Below are positions 1-8,700 of a stretch of 16,216 nt of DNA, in pieces. Both the position numbers and the translations under genes were made by a program. The notes below the pieces were generated by a model. That model was not told the DNA's origin. It made no database searches and saw only the letters and a program-made list of their open reading frames with translations. The stretch is taken from positions 1 to 16,216 of the forward strand of contig JAMOSE010000045.1 in NCBI GenBank assembly GCA_027063215.1. Reading direction: 5' to 3'. The DNA comes from Sulfurimonas sp. GTDB lineage: Bacteria; Campylobacterota; Campylobacteria; Campylobacterales; Sulfurimonadaceae. Position 1 is the stretch's first letter, and every line of letters starts with the position of its first letter.

Positions 1-127
1 CCAAGTTACCATAGGTTTGATTGCCAACATCCCACAAGGCTATAAAAAGCAAGATGGAGGCAACAGCACCCCATCCACTCCATAGATATGCGGGAAAATC
101 TTTGAGTATTTTTAGAAAGAATTTCAA
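1..127 (-). CDS. ABC transporter permease, NitT/TauT (SsuC/TauC) type, N-terminal fragment
   Basis: Only the first 42 codons are in the window; the gene runs off the left edge. The reading frame starts at a TTG (bases 127-125), because an in-frame stop lies just upstream and no ATG is available; an AAGGATTAGGA stretch gives a Shine-Dalgarno sequence. The protein begins with a short basic segment (MKFFLKILKDFPAYLW), then a hydrophobic helix (GAVASILLFIALW) and DVGNQTYGNL. This is typical of the first cytoplasmic tail and membrane span of NitT/TauT-family permeases, where the span is often followed by a conserved NLVLPSP-like stretch; only its first residues are visible here. It is divergent from the outer-membrane and binding-protein genes and probably works with the latter; an ATPase gene would be expected further left. 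The family call rests on a short fragment plus context. Confidence 0.6.
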   Translation of the reverse strand, partial: MKFFLKILKDFPAYLWSGWGAVASILLFIALWDVGNQTYGNL

Positions 128-134
128 TCCTAAT

Positions 135-279
135 CCTTGTTATGATAATTAATATCAAAGTATAGTATTTCAAAACTTAAAATTTCTTAATAATGATAAT
201 GAATTTCATTTTAAGTAGAAATTTATATTTTAAAAGATAAACTATCGAAAATCTATTGATAATCAATATCATAACAAGG
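135..279. promoter_or_regulatory. Divergent promoter region with three Fur-box-like 15-mers
   Basis: Three sites share the pattern TGATAAT-N-AATWTCA: TGATAATTAATATCA at 143-157, TGATAATGAATTTCA at 194-208 and TGATAATCAATATCA at 257-271. This is close to the 7-1-7 Fur consensus (TGATAAT-N-ATTATCA), with one or two mismatches in the second half. The outer two sites sit inside a larger inverted repeat (135-158 and 256-279, 21 of 24 positions matching) that also contains the ribosome-binding AACAAGG of each divergent gene. Site 1 overlaps the likely start point of the permease transcript (possible -10 TATACT at 164-159, minus strand). Site 3 lies between a possible plus-strand -10 (TATATT 224-229 or TAAACT 238-243) and the first gene. 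Binding there would repress both directions when iron is plentiful. Fur control is inferred from the motif only. Confidence 0.6.
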
Positions 280-286
280 GATAAAT

Positions 287-1231
287 ATGAAAAGAATTAT
301 ATTCGCAAGTTTAATAGGCGGAGTTTTACTTCAAGCACAAGTGCTTCCAGGGATAAACTCAAAAGGTGGAGCAATGACTTTGCCTGAAGGAAAACTCAAA
401 ATGGGTATTAAACATATCTATATGAAACGTGATACTATGTTTGATGGAAGTAAAGAGGTTACAAATCAACAAAACCTTGACGCAACAGCAAATATAACTC
501 TTTTAGTGCTTAAATATGGTGTTAGTAAAAACTTTGACATTAGAGTTGCACTTCCATATAAACATATAGATGCAACAGCAAAGCTCGGTACTAATGATGT
601 TGCCATTGATAACAAAGGCATAGGTGATATGGTTGTAATGGGAAGATATGTTGTTCTTCCAATGGCTGAGTATGGCTATCAACTCTCAGTAGGTGCAGGA
701 GTAAAACTTCCAACAGGTTCAACTGATGATGGATTTCAAAAAGCACCACCATTTGCACAAAATACAAACACGCCACTTCCTACACAGATGGGAACAGGTG
801 AGTATGAATACAAAGCAGAACTTGGTATCTCAAAACTTATAAATGAAGATATGAGAGTAGATTTTCATACTATGTACACTTACAGACCAAAAGCCAAACA
901 TAACTATGACTTTGGAGATGAGCTTAGTTATGATTTGTCTTTTACAGCCGCAGTTACAGATAAAATTAATTTAGGCTTAGAATATAACGGTAAATACAAT
1001 ACAGACACAGATATGGGAGATGATACAAATGCGATGCTTCGTTCAAAACTACCATTTAAAGCATTTAGTGGAACAGTCGGCTATATCACTCCTGAGATTG
1101 AATTTGTACCCTTTGGTAAACCTAAAATTCATGTAGGAATGGGTGTCTCGTTCTTAGCACATTATAATGTCGCAGAGTACCAGCCACTTGAAAAAACAAG
1201 ATATACATTTAGACTTGGGTATCTATTTTAA
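287..1231 (+). CDS. Outer-membrane beta-barrel protein, phenol-degradation MetA-like 'transporter' family
   Basis: The 314-residue protein starts with a signal peptide (MKRIIFASLIGGVLLQAQ, cleavage probably near residue 16-18). Alternating hydrophobic/polar strands follow, and it ends in an aromatic-rich beta strand with terminal Phe (YTFRLGYLF), the usual outer-membrane insertion signal. Segments such as GIGDMVVMGRY and VGAGVKLPTGSTDD are typical of the MetA-like barrel family (Phenol_MetA_deg), whose members are usually annotated only as transporter or hypothetical. There is no TonB box or plug domain, so this is not a TonB-dependent receptor. An AAGGG Shine-Dalgarno sits six bases before the ATG. 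The gene follows the Fur-like sites and is directly followed by the binding-protein gene, whose ribosome-binding site overlaps this stop codon, so they form one operon. A role as a channel for the substrate of that ABC system is inference. Confidence 0.72.
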   Translation: MKRIIFASLIGGVLLQAQVLPGINSKGGAMTLPEGKLKMGIKHIYMKRDTMFDGSKEVTNQQNLDATANITLLVLKYGVSKNFDIRVALPYKHIDATAKLGTNDVAIDNKGIGDMVVMGRYVVLPMAEYGYQLSVGAGVKLPTGSTDDGFQKAPPFAQNTNTPLPTQMGTGEYEYKAELGISKLINEDMRVDFHTMYTYRPKAKHNYDFGDELSYDLSFTAAVTDKINLGLEYNGKYNTDTDMGDDTNAMLRSKLPFKAFSGTVGYITPEIEFVPFGKPKIHVGMGVSFLAHYNVAEYQPLEKTRYTFRLGYLF

Positions 1232-1244
1232 AGGAGAAGAACAA

Positions 1245-2216
1245 ATGATTAAAAAAATATTACTTATGGCAGTACTTGCACTGTCAATACAAGCAAATGA
1301 GATAAAAAAAGTTGATACTTTAGTTTTAAGTGGACCTATGGCATCAGTAAGCCATCCACTTTTAAGAATGATTGAATCTGGTGCATTGAATGATGTAGCA
1401 AAAAATGTTAAGTTTGTTATGTGGAAATCACCTGATGAGTTGCGGGCACTAACACTTCGTGGCAATGCTGACTTTATAGCAGTGCCTACCAATGTTGGGG
1501 CAAATCTTTATAACAAAGGTGTCGATATAAAACTACTGAATGTCTCTGTATGGGGAATTTTAGGAATGATCACAAGAGATAAAACGAAAAAAACGCTTGC
1601 TGACTTTAAAGGGTGTGAGATAGCAATGCCCTTTCGTGCCGATATGCCGGATATTGTCTTTGAAGAGATAGTAAAAAAACAAGGTTTGGATCCTAAAAAA
1701 GATTTCAAGCTTCGCTATGTTGGATCACCTATAGATGCTATGCAAATGTTAGTTATGAGAAGAGTTGATCATGCTCTTTTGGCTGAACCTGCCATCTCAA
1801 TGGCTCTTAGAAAAACAAACTCTTTTCCACTCAAACTTATAGCACCTGATTTATACAGAAGTGCAGATTTGCAAAAAGAGTGGGGAGATGTTTTTAAAGT
1901 AGAGGGAAAAATTCCACAAGCAGGAATGGCAGTTATAGGGCAAAAAGACCCATATATTGTAAAACGATTTAATGAAGAGTATGCAAAAGCGCTTAAATGG
2001 TATAAAACTCATTCAAAAGAGGCTGGTGTCTTGGTAAATAAATATATTCCAATGTTAATGCCTGAAGCAGTAGAAGATAGTTTAAATTATGTTCAACTTG
2101 ATGATGTAAGTGCAAAAGATGCCAAAAAAGATTTAGAGTTTTTCTTTGAGATTTTGAAAAATAACAATCCTAAAACTATTGGTGGAAAGTTGCCAGATAG
2201 CGGTTTTTATCAGTAA
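1245..2216 (+). CDS. ABC transporter periplasmic substrate-binding protein, NitT/TauT/SsuA-like (NMT1/THI5 fold)
   Basis: The product is 323 residues. I chose the ATG at 1245 because AAGGAG (1231-1236) precedes it and it opens a clean signal peptide, MIKKILLMAVLALSIQA, cleaved before NEIKK. An upstream in-frame ATG at 1167 would add 26 non-signal residues lying inside the preceding gene. The mature protein shows the type-II binding-protein pattern of the SsuA/TauA/ThiY group: an opening strand (TLVLSGPMASVSHPLLRMIES), a hinge segment ELRALTLRGNADFIAVPTNVGANLYNKG, a second-lobe segment (DFKGCEIAMPFRADMPDIVFE) and MQMLVMRRVDHALLAEPAIS. The family takes up sulfonates, nitrate, thiamine precursors and related small molecules; the sequence does not reveal the ligand. 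The cognate permease is probably the divergent gene at 1-127. The Fur-like promoter suggests a substrate needed under iron limitation, which is inference. Confidence 0.8.
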   Translation: MIKKILLMAVLALSIQANEIKKVDTLVLSGPMASVSHPLLRMIESGALNDVAKNVKFVMWKSPDELRALTLRGNADFIAVPTNVGANLYNKGVDIKLLNVSVWGILGMITRDKTKKTLADFKGCEIAMPFRADMPDIVFEEIVKKQGLDPKKDFKLRYVGSPIDAMQMLVMRRVDHALLAEPAISMALRKTNSFPLKLIAPDLYRSADLQKEWGDVFKVEGKIPQAGMAVIGQKDPYIVKRFNEEYAKALKWYKTHSKEAGVLVNKYIPMLMPEAVEDSLNYVQLDDVSAKDAKKDLEFFFEILKNNNPKTIGGKLPDSGFYQ

Positions 2217-2223
2217 AAATTCT

Positions 2224-2256
2224 ACTGGTATCAGTGATACCCAGTTAGCGCTGGGT
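2224..2256 (-). terminator. Overlapping hairpins between convergent genes; possible terminator of the mltB operon
   Basis: Two inverted repeats share one arm in the 41-bp gap between the convergent genes. The first pairs ACTGGTATCA (2224-2233) with TGATACCCAGT (2235-2245), with one bulged C. The second pairs ACCCAG (2239-2244) with CTGGGT (2251-2256) around TTAGCG. They cannot form together. Read on the minus strand, the first hairpin is followed by AGAATTTTTA, a short T-run that would suit a Rho-independent terminator for the mltB-distal operon. On the plus strand there is no T-run. Termination strength is uncertain. Confidence 0.4.
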
Positions 2257-2257
2257 G

Positions 2258-3226
2258 TTACAGCAAAACATGTGCATCATATGCAAGACGAATTACTCCA
2301 ATAGCGTAATTTGATGAGTTGTTATAACGCATAATTTTTTTAACATATTTTTTTAGGTATTGAAGTTCTGCTTTGTTTTTTGTAAAACATTGATACTGTT
2401 TGCCACTACGACTCTTTTCATAGACAAACGATGCATTCTCATTTTTAAAAGCATAATCATACCAGTCAGCTTCTATCTGCACGATATTTTCTATTTTTGA
2501 AAAATCCATTAATGTGTCAAACCCTGCTTTTTTATGCAGAAATTTTGCTACGGACATGATGGCATCTTCCATAGTATTGAGATCAGCTACGTTGTTTTTA
2601 TAGCTATCTGCATAGATAAAAGAGTTTGGCATAAACTGAGGTATGCCGACAGCTCCTGCATAAGAACTTGGGAGGGTACACTCTTTTGGTGTTACTCTTT
2701 TTTTGTAGCAGTATTCTATGATGGCTGCCATATTTGTTTTGCTCATTTTGTGTAACCATTTTTCACGGGATGTTTTTGGATCTGTACGTGTTAAAATAGT
2801 GTTAAAGACTATAAAAGCATCATGTGTTGGTTTGATACGACCAAGTTTTGTCTCTTTTAGTAAGATAGCAGCAATAATCTCTCTGTTTACACCGTATTTC
2901 TTTTCTGCAAGATCATAAACTTCTTTGTATTGTTGTAAATTCTCTACCATTTTTGGTACATATTTTACTAAAACATTATTTGCCTTTTTCTCTTTTTCTC
3001 TATGGTATTTTATTTTTGATGGTTGAATATATTTCCATGTGATCTCATCAAACTTTTGTGTTTTAAAGTAGGAGAGTAAAAATTGGTTTGCATAGTCATA
3101 GGAGACACCTTTTTTTACAACTTTTTTACAGATATCACTATAGTCTGGATTTTTAAATTCACAATTATTATATTTTGCAAGCAGTGTTGTTGTCAGGAGT
3201 AAGAATAGTATATTAAAAATTTTCAT
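2258..3226 (-). CDS. mltB: Exported lytic murein transglycosylase, MltB family (GH103)
   Basis: The 322-residue protein has a signal peptide (MKIFNILFLLLTTTLLA, cleavage near residue 17). It lacks a lipobox cysteine at the cleavage site, so it is probably a soluble or loosely attached periplasmic enzyme rather than a lipoprotein like E. coli MltB. The fold-defining motifs are present: KKYGVNREIIAAILLKETKLG, with the probable catalytic Glu125, and SYAGAVGIPQFMPNSF (188-203), matching the MltB AGAxGxxQFMPSS signature. A late NYAIGVIRLAYD segment also fits the family. MltB enzymes cleave the MurNAc-GlcNAc bond of peptidoglycan non-hydrolytically, leaving 1,6-anhydroMurNAc ends, the substrate type handled by AnmK and NagZ encoded nearby. 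The gene is last in a four-gene operon. Its ATG overlaps the end of murU by 14 bases (ATGAAAATTTTTAA), implying translational coupling between turnover and reuse. Confidence 0.88.
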   Translation of the reverse strand: MKIFNILFLLLTTTLLAKYNNCEFKNPDYSDICKKVVKKGVSYDYANQFLLSYFKTQKFDEITWKYIQPSKIKYHREKEKKANNVLVKYVPKMVENLQQYKEVYDLAEKKYGVNREIIAAILLKETKLGRIKPTHDAFIVFNTILTRTDPKTSREKWLHKMSKTNMAAIIEYCYKKRVTPKECTLPSSYAGAVGIPQFMPNSFIYADSYKNNVADLNTMEDAIMSVAKFLHKKAGFDTLMDFSKIENIVQIEADWYDYAFKNENASFVYEKSRSGKQYQCFTKNKAELQYLKKYVKKIMRYNNSSNYAIGVIRLAYDAHVLL

Positions 3227-3872
3227 TGATCTCTTTTAGTCTTTGTGGTGTGCCAATATCATACCACATTCCAGTATAAAGCTCTCCACAGAGAGCTTTA
3301 TTGTTTGCTAGCTTGCGAAGTAGCGGAGCTAGCGGGGCCTTTTTTTCTGGAATGTTTTTAAACATGCTAGGATGATAATACCCTATACCTGAAAACGTAA
3401 ACATTTTCTGTTCCACATTTGTAATAAAGCTCTTTTTTAATCCAAAATCACCTTTTTTATTATGTGGAGGGTTTGGCACTAAAACAAGATGTGCCAAGTT
3501 GTTTTGCAGATCAAAGTTTGGATTAAAAGGATAGTCACAAAAGATATCTCCGTTAATAAGCAAAAAGGGTTCTTCTCTCAAAAGAGGCAGTGCTTTTACA
3601 ATACCGCCAAGTGATTCCAATGCACCACTGTGTTGTTCATCAGAGTAGATGAGTTGTACACCCCAACGTGAGCCGTCACCCAAAGTTTTAGGAATAAGAT
3701 GCCCCAAATGTCCCAGATTGATAACAATCTCCTTAAATCCAGCCTCACTCAGCCGTTCAATATGATGAACAATCAAAGGCTTCCCTCCAACAGGCAGCAG
3801 AGGTTTTGGGATCATATCAGTAAGTGGACGCATCCGCTCTCCACGACCGGCAGCTAGAATCATTGCTTTCAT
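3213..3872 (-). CDS. murU: N-acetylmuramate alpha-1-phosphate uridylyltransferase
   Basis: The 219-residue protein is a sugar-nucleotidyltransferase with the N-terminal signature LAAGRGERMRPLTD (6-19) and PKPLLPVGGKP (22-32), which bind the nucleotide. It also has the metal-binding NGD (107-109) and a C-terminal WYDIGTPQRL (203-212) that supplies the second metal ligand Asp205. Length and motif order match MurU of Pseudomonas (about 220 residues), which makes UDP-MurNAc from MurNAc-1-phosphate and UTP. On sequence alone it could be another hexose-1-phosphate nucleotidyltransferase. Its four-base ATGA overlap with amgK, the kinase that makes MurNAc-1-phosphate, strongly favours MurU. Together they bypass MurA/MurB, the target step of fosfomycin. 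It is cytosolic, and its stop codon lies inside the start of mltB. Confidence 0.87.
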   Translation of the reverse strand: MKAMILAAGRGERMRPLTDMIPKPLLPVGGKPLIVHHIERLSEAGFKEIVINLGHLGHLIPKTLGDGSRWGVQLIYSDEQHSGALESLGGIVKALPLLREEPFLLINGDIFCDYPFNPNFDLQNNLAHLVLVPNPPHNKKGDFGLKKSFITNVEQKMFTFSGIGYYHPSMFKNIPEKKAPLAPLLRKLANNKALCGELYTGMWYDIGTPQRLKEINENF

Positions 3873-4801
3873 TGCATCAGCTCTTGTAAAAGTGTTGCCA
3901 GCTCTTTAGTTTCATCATACCTTTGTGCAGTATCTAGCAGGTAGTGAAGGGTTAGTGGGATGTCTTTAAGGTAGCCATCTTTGCCATCACGCAGATGCAA
4001 TCTTGAAAAGATGCCAAGTACTTTGATGTGTCGTTGCATTCCCATAAAGTCAAACCACTTTATAAACTCTGCATCACTGACTTGCGGTGCAACTTTGTTT
4101 CGGAAATAAAGCACAAGTTTTAAAATGTTCTCTCTTTCAAAGCTGATGTAGCAATCTTTAAGTAAAGAGACAAGATCATAAGTAATGGCTCCATTCATAG
4201 CATCTTGATAGTCAATAATACCAAGGCTTTCATCTGTTTTTATCATAATATTTCGAGAGTGATAATCTCTATGAACAAAGATATCTTGAGGTTGCTGGAG
4301 TACAACATCACTTATACGCTCTAGACTCTCATCAAGTAGCTCTTTTTGTTTTTTTGTCAAACACTTTGCAAGTTTTTTCTCAAGATACCACTCTTGCATC
4401 AGATCCATTTCAAAATGTAAAAAATCTTTATCATACAAAGGCAATCCTGTTGTATCTGCTTTTTGTATTTTGAGTATCTCATCTATTGCTTTTTTATAGA
4501 GATGTTGGAAATTATTCTGTGTCAGTTTTTGTAAAAGATCAACAGATCCAAAGTCCTCTATGACAAGGTATCCGTTTGTAAGATCCTTATCATAGATTGC
4601 AGGTACATTGACACCAGCATTTGAGAGTCTTTGTGTTCTATCCAAAAAAGGAGTAAGCGACTCTTTTTCAAGAGAAGCATCCATTAAAATATAGCTTTGT
4701 AAGCCTTTTGTTAAACGGTAATATTGACGAAAACTTGCATCAGCAGAAGCCTTTGTCAGGGTGAAGTCCTTATAGTTTTTTTCTACAAAAGATTTGATCA
4801 T
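3869..4801 (-). CDS. amgK: N-acetylmuramate/N-acetylglucosamine anomeric kinase
   Basis: The 310-residue protein belongs to the aminoglycoside-phosphotransferase/choline-kinase fold. The catalytic loop HRDYHSRN (177-184, catalytic Asp179) and the metal-binding DYQDA (197-201) are intact. The first part has ASADASFRQYYRL, a substrate/ATP-loop motif common in AmgK proteins. The late segment QRHIKVLGIFSRLHLRDGK (256-274) is highly characteristic of this subgroup rather than of antibiotic-modifying enzymes. AmgK phosphorylates the anomeric carbon of MurNAc (and GlcNAc) with ATP, giving MurNAc-1-phosphate for MurU. The start ATG overlaps the stop of the upstream regulator gene as ATGA, and no separate Shine-Dalgarno is evident, so translation probably depends on coupling. 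As a recycling enzyme it acts in the cytosol. Confidence 0.88.
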   Translation of the reverse strand: MIKSFVEKNYKDFTLTKASADASFRQYYRLTKGLQSYILMDASLEKESLTPFLDRTQRLSNAGVNVPAIYDKDLTNGYLVIEDFGSVDLLQKLTQNNFQHLYKKAIDEILKIQKADTTGLPLYDKDFLHFEMDLMQEWYLEKKLAKCLTKKQKELLDESLERISDVVLQQPQDIFVHRDYHSRNIMIKTDESLGIIDYQDAMNGAITYDLVSLLKDCYISFERENILKLVLYFRNKVAPQVSDAEFIKWFDFMGMQRHIKVLGIFSRLHLRDGKDGYLKDIPLTLHYLLDTAQRYDETKELATLLQELMQ

Positions 4802-5694
4802 TTTATTAGCATAAATTTTTGATGTGTATCTTGAAGTGTTGCAAGATTTGTCTGAATTTTTTTATAAATCAGAGGAAGTGCTAGCGGTGTGTTTTTATCA
4901 TTGTAAAGCATAATGCACGAGAGTTCTATGGAATGCTGAAGATTTTTGTCTTTTTTTATATTGTTAAGAATTTCTTTGTGGATTTTTTGTATATCTCTTG
5001 GATCATAGGCTTTTGTAAGAATTCCAAAGTGAGCACTGAAGAGATGGGCAATAACAGCATTTTTAACAAGTGTTTCTTTTAGTAGCAATGAAAATTTTTT
5101 AAGAAGGCGGTTTGTATTATGAAAACCATAGAGATTATTGATCTTTTCAAAATTATTGATTTTTATATAAAAGATCCAAAAAGACTCTTTTTTGTTTTGA
5201 AAAGTTTTGACTTGTGAGTCAAAATAGAGTCCATTGTATAATTTTGAGAGAGGGTCTGTTATGCTGAGTTGTGCAAGTTTGGATTGTTTTGCTTTGATCT
5301 CTTCAAGGTAGGCAATGTTTTGTATCTGTACTTTTACTCTTGCTTTTAGCTCAAGAGCATTAAACGGTTTGGTAATATAATCAGAACCACCTACTTCAAA
5401 AGCTTTTGTGATATAGTCTATATTTGTTTGTGCAGTTAAAAAGATAATAGGAATATCTTTTGTTTTTTGTTCACTTCTAAGCATACTACAGAGTTTAAAA
5501 CCATCTACTTTTGGCATATTTATATCTAGTAAAATTAAAGAGACCTGCTCTTTAGAGATAGACTCTAAGGCTTCTTGCGCACTATATGCTTTTAAGAGAG
5601 TGTAGTGTTCTTCTTCTAAATAAAGTGATGCCAACTCTACATTTATCTCTTCGTCATCGACTATCAAAATAGTAAAATTATTATTTGTTTTCAT
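4798..5694 (-). CDS. Response regulator: REC domain plus degenerate GGDEF domain
   Basis: The 298-residue protein has an intact receiver domain at about 8-125: acidic pair Asp13/Asp14, phospho-acceptor Asp57 (LILLDINMP), Thr87 and Lys109. From about residue 143 to the end there is a GGDEF-like fold (DPLSKLYNGLYFDSQV; IKINNFEKINNLYGFHNTNRLL), but the signature GGDEF is replaced by FSAHF (219-223, in HLFSAHFGILTK). Catalytic and metal-binding acids are missing, so it should not make cyclic di-GMP; it may act by protein binding. The gene heads the amgK-murU-mltB operon, overlapping amgK by four bases. It is divergent from the FIST hybrid kinase, a plausible phosphodonor. No Shine-Dalgarno precedes the ATG on this strand (AAAAACCTCC instead). 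Receiver call is firm; partner and output are inferred. Confidence 0.85.
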   Translation of the reverse strand: MKTNNNFTILIVDDEEINVELASLYLEEEHYTLLKAYSAQEALESISKEQVSLILLDINMPKVDGFKLCSMLRSEQKTKDIPIIFLTAQTNIDYITKAFEVGGSDYITKPFNALELKARVKVQIQNIAYLEEIKAKQSKLAQLSITDPLSKLYNGLYFDSQVKTFQNKKESFWIFYIKINNFEKINNLYGFHNTNRLLKKFSLLLKETLVKNAVIAHLFSAHFGILTKAYDPRDIQKIHKEILNNIKKDKNLQHSIELSCIMLYNDKNTPLALPLIYKKIQTNLATLQDTHQKFMLIK

Positions 5695-5771
5695 GGAGGT
5701 TTTTCTTTTTTTGATTATTTTACAACAAAAGAGATAAAAATATAAGTCATTTTTGTGTTACAATAATTTTT
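5695..5771. promoter_or_regulatory. Divergent promoter region between the amgK operon and the FIST kinase gene
   Basis: This 77-bp AT-rich gap must hold the promoters of both divergent units. On the plus strand TACAAT (5759-5764) ends only seven bases before the kinase ATG, which would give an almost leaderless transcript. TATAAG (5741-5746) is an alternative -10. On the minus strand TATATT and TAAAAT sequences could serve as -10 elements. Neither gene has a convincing Shine-Dalgarno. No operator-like palindrome was noticed. Confidence 0.4.
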
Positions 5772-8700
5772 ATGAAGCATTTTATATTAACACATAATGA
5801 AAAGAAAAAGTACAAAGAGATAAAAAAAGAGGCACAAAAGAGTGAATATAAATCTCTTTTAATCCAGATCTATTTTGGTATCACAGATAAAAAAAAGATA
5901 AAGCATCAGCTTCAAAAAATTAAAAAAGATTTTTCAAAAGCAGTTATTATCGGGGCTACAACGGCAGGGGAGATAGCACATGCCAAGATGTATGAGAAGG
6001 ACATTGTATTGTCTTTTTCATTTTTTTCAAAAACAAAACTTAAAGCTACTTATACAAAAGAGATCAACGGTTTCTCTGGAGAAAAGGCTGCAAAAAGTAT
6101 CTATAGTAAAAATACAAAAGCAGCTATTGTCTTAAGTGAAGGTTTGCATGGAGAAGATTATGAATCATTTGTGAAAGCTTTTAACAAGCAAGGTTCAGAT
6201 GTAATAGTCGCCGGAGGACTGGCAGGGGATAATTTTCAACTGAAAAAGAGTTATGTTGTTTTAAATGATAAAATTTATGAAAAAGGTGCGGTTGCGATCT
6301 CTTTTTCTTCAAAAAAACTTTTTGCATCCAATCAATATAATCTAAACTGGAGAGCAATCGGTAAGAAATTTCGTATTACAGAAGTAGATGGAAATGTTGT
6401 TAAAAAGATAGATAATATAGCTGCAGTGGATTTTTTTAAGAAGTATCTTGGAGAAGAAATTTTAGCAGAAAACGGATCGGCTTTAGCAAATTTTCAACTT
6501 CTTTTTAATGAAAGTGGTACGACTGTGGCAAGGACACCGCTGGCTATTGAAAAAAAAGATATTATTTTTGCAGGTCCGATCAAGCAAGGGCAGGAAGTGC
6601 AATTTGGATTTTCAAATGAATCTTCTGTCTTGTTGGCTGCTGATGAACTTCGTGAAGATATGGCAAAAGCACCGGCTGAGGCTATTTATATCTTTTCCTG
6701 TATTGCAAGAAAAACACTGCTTGGCAAGACATTGGAGGAGGAGTTTAGCTCTTTTGAAGATATTGCTCCGACGGCAGGTTTTTTTACATATGGAGAGTTT
6801 TACTCAAATAAGAAAAAAAACATACTTTTAAACTGTACTACTACTATTTTAATCCTCTCAGAAAAGAATGAATGTGTACAACTTTCAAAAGAGAAAAACA
6901 AGAGAATAACTCGGGATGCCATTATTTTTGATGCTCTTTCACATTTTATTAAACAGACTTCAGCTGAGCTTGAACAGAATGTTCGCCTGATGAATCAGTA
7001 CAAAGAGGTTGTTGATGTTGCTTTTCTTGTATCAAAAACAGATAAAAATGGAAATATAACCTATGTAAATAAGAATTTTTCAAAAGTAAGTCAATACAAA
7101 GAATCGGAGCTACTTGGAAAAAATCATAATATTGTTCGTGATCCGGATGTAAGCTCTTTTGTTTTTAAAAAAATGTGGCAGACTATTACTGCAGGTAAGG
7201 TTTACCGAGGTAAATTTTCAAATATGGCAAAAGATGGAACACGCTATTATGTAGATGCAACAATTATGCCTATTTTTGATGAGGATGGTATCATACAGGA
7301 GTTTATTGCAGTTCGTCAAAATATTACAAAACAGGTACTTGGAAAAATACGTATGCAGGAGAAAGAGAGATTGATCCGTGCTATTTTTGATAATCAGGAA
7401 AGTATAGTTATTCAAGCTTCCAAAATTGATGGTATGCAAAGTGTAAATAAAAAGTTTTTTGATTATTTTTCTTTTACAAATTTTGAAGATTTTAAAGCCA
7501 AACATAGTTGCATCTGTGATCTTTTTATTGAAGAAGAGGGGTATATTTATACAAAAAAATATCCTAAATGGTTGGAGATGATAGCGGAAGATGAACAGCA
7601 TGATTATAAAGTTAAAATGCGTGCAAAAAATGGTAAGATCCATATCTTTACACTTAAAGTCAAACCTATTGAAAATGAATATATTATCAACTTATATGAT
7701 ATCACAAAACTTGAAGAAGCCTTACTAAAAGCATACTCTTCAGAGAAAGCAAAAGCAGTTTTTTTGGCAAATATGTCTCATGAAATAAGAACACCGTTAA
7801 ATGGTATTTTGGGTTTTACTGATTTGCTCAGTAAAAAAGATCTTGACTCTGAAACACAACGCTATATCAACATCATACATAAAAGTGGGGAAACATTGCT
7901 TAATGTTGTAAATGATATATTGGACTTTTCAAAAATTGAGAGTGGAGAGTTAACACTCTATAAAATTCCAAGTGATCTCTTTGAAGCTATGGAAGTCGCT
8001 GTTTCAACCTTTGCTTCTGTCTCTAAAAAAAAGAAGATTAACTACTATGTCTTTATAGATACTGCAATTCCAAAACGACTTGAGTGCGATGTACAGAGAT
8101 TAAAACAGGTAATGAGTAATCTTATAAGTAATGCTATAAAATTTACTCCTGAAGATGGAGAAGTTTTTGTCAAAGTTGTACTTCTGGAGCAAAAAGGTAC
8201 AAAAGCAAAGATTCACTTTAGTGTTAAAGATAGTGGAATAGGAATAGCAAAAGAGAAAATAGCAACAGTATTTCAAGCTTTTTCTCAGGCAGATAACTCA
8301 ATAAGCAGAGAGTATGGCGGTACTGGACTTGGATTGGCTATCAGTAACCAATATATTGAGATGATGGGTTCACATATAGAGCTAAAAAGCGAACTAAACA
8401 AAGGAAGTGAGTTTAGTTTTGATCTGGAGTTTGAAGTAGTTGATGCGACACTCTCTGTAGATGATCTTCATATTAATAATGCAAATATAGCAATATTAAA
8501 CTCATACGAGGGTATTTCTTGCGGTATTAATGAAATAGTGTATCAATACCTTGATGGATGGCAGTGCCGATATAAGGAGATAAATGCGTTTGAGGAGATC
8601 GATTCTGGAATAGATGTTTTGATAGTCTGTGCCAAGATGTTCAATGCGATAGAGTGTCAAAACTTACTGCAAAGATTTTCAAAACTGGAGTTGATTTATA

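Noticed and set aside
1167..1244. N-terminal extension of the substrate-binding protein by 26 codons
   Set aside because: It lies inside the outer-membrane protein gene, would bury the signal peptide, and the ATG at 1245 has a strong AAGGAG ribosome-binding site.
3869..4801. AmgK read as an aminoglycoside resistance phosphotransferase
   Set aside because: The QRHIKVLGIFSRL segment, the length, and the overlap with murU point to the amino-sugar kinase rather than drug modification.
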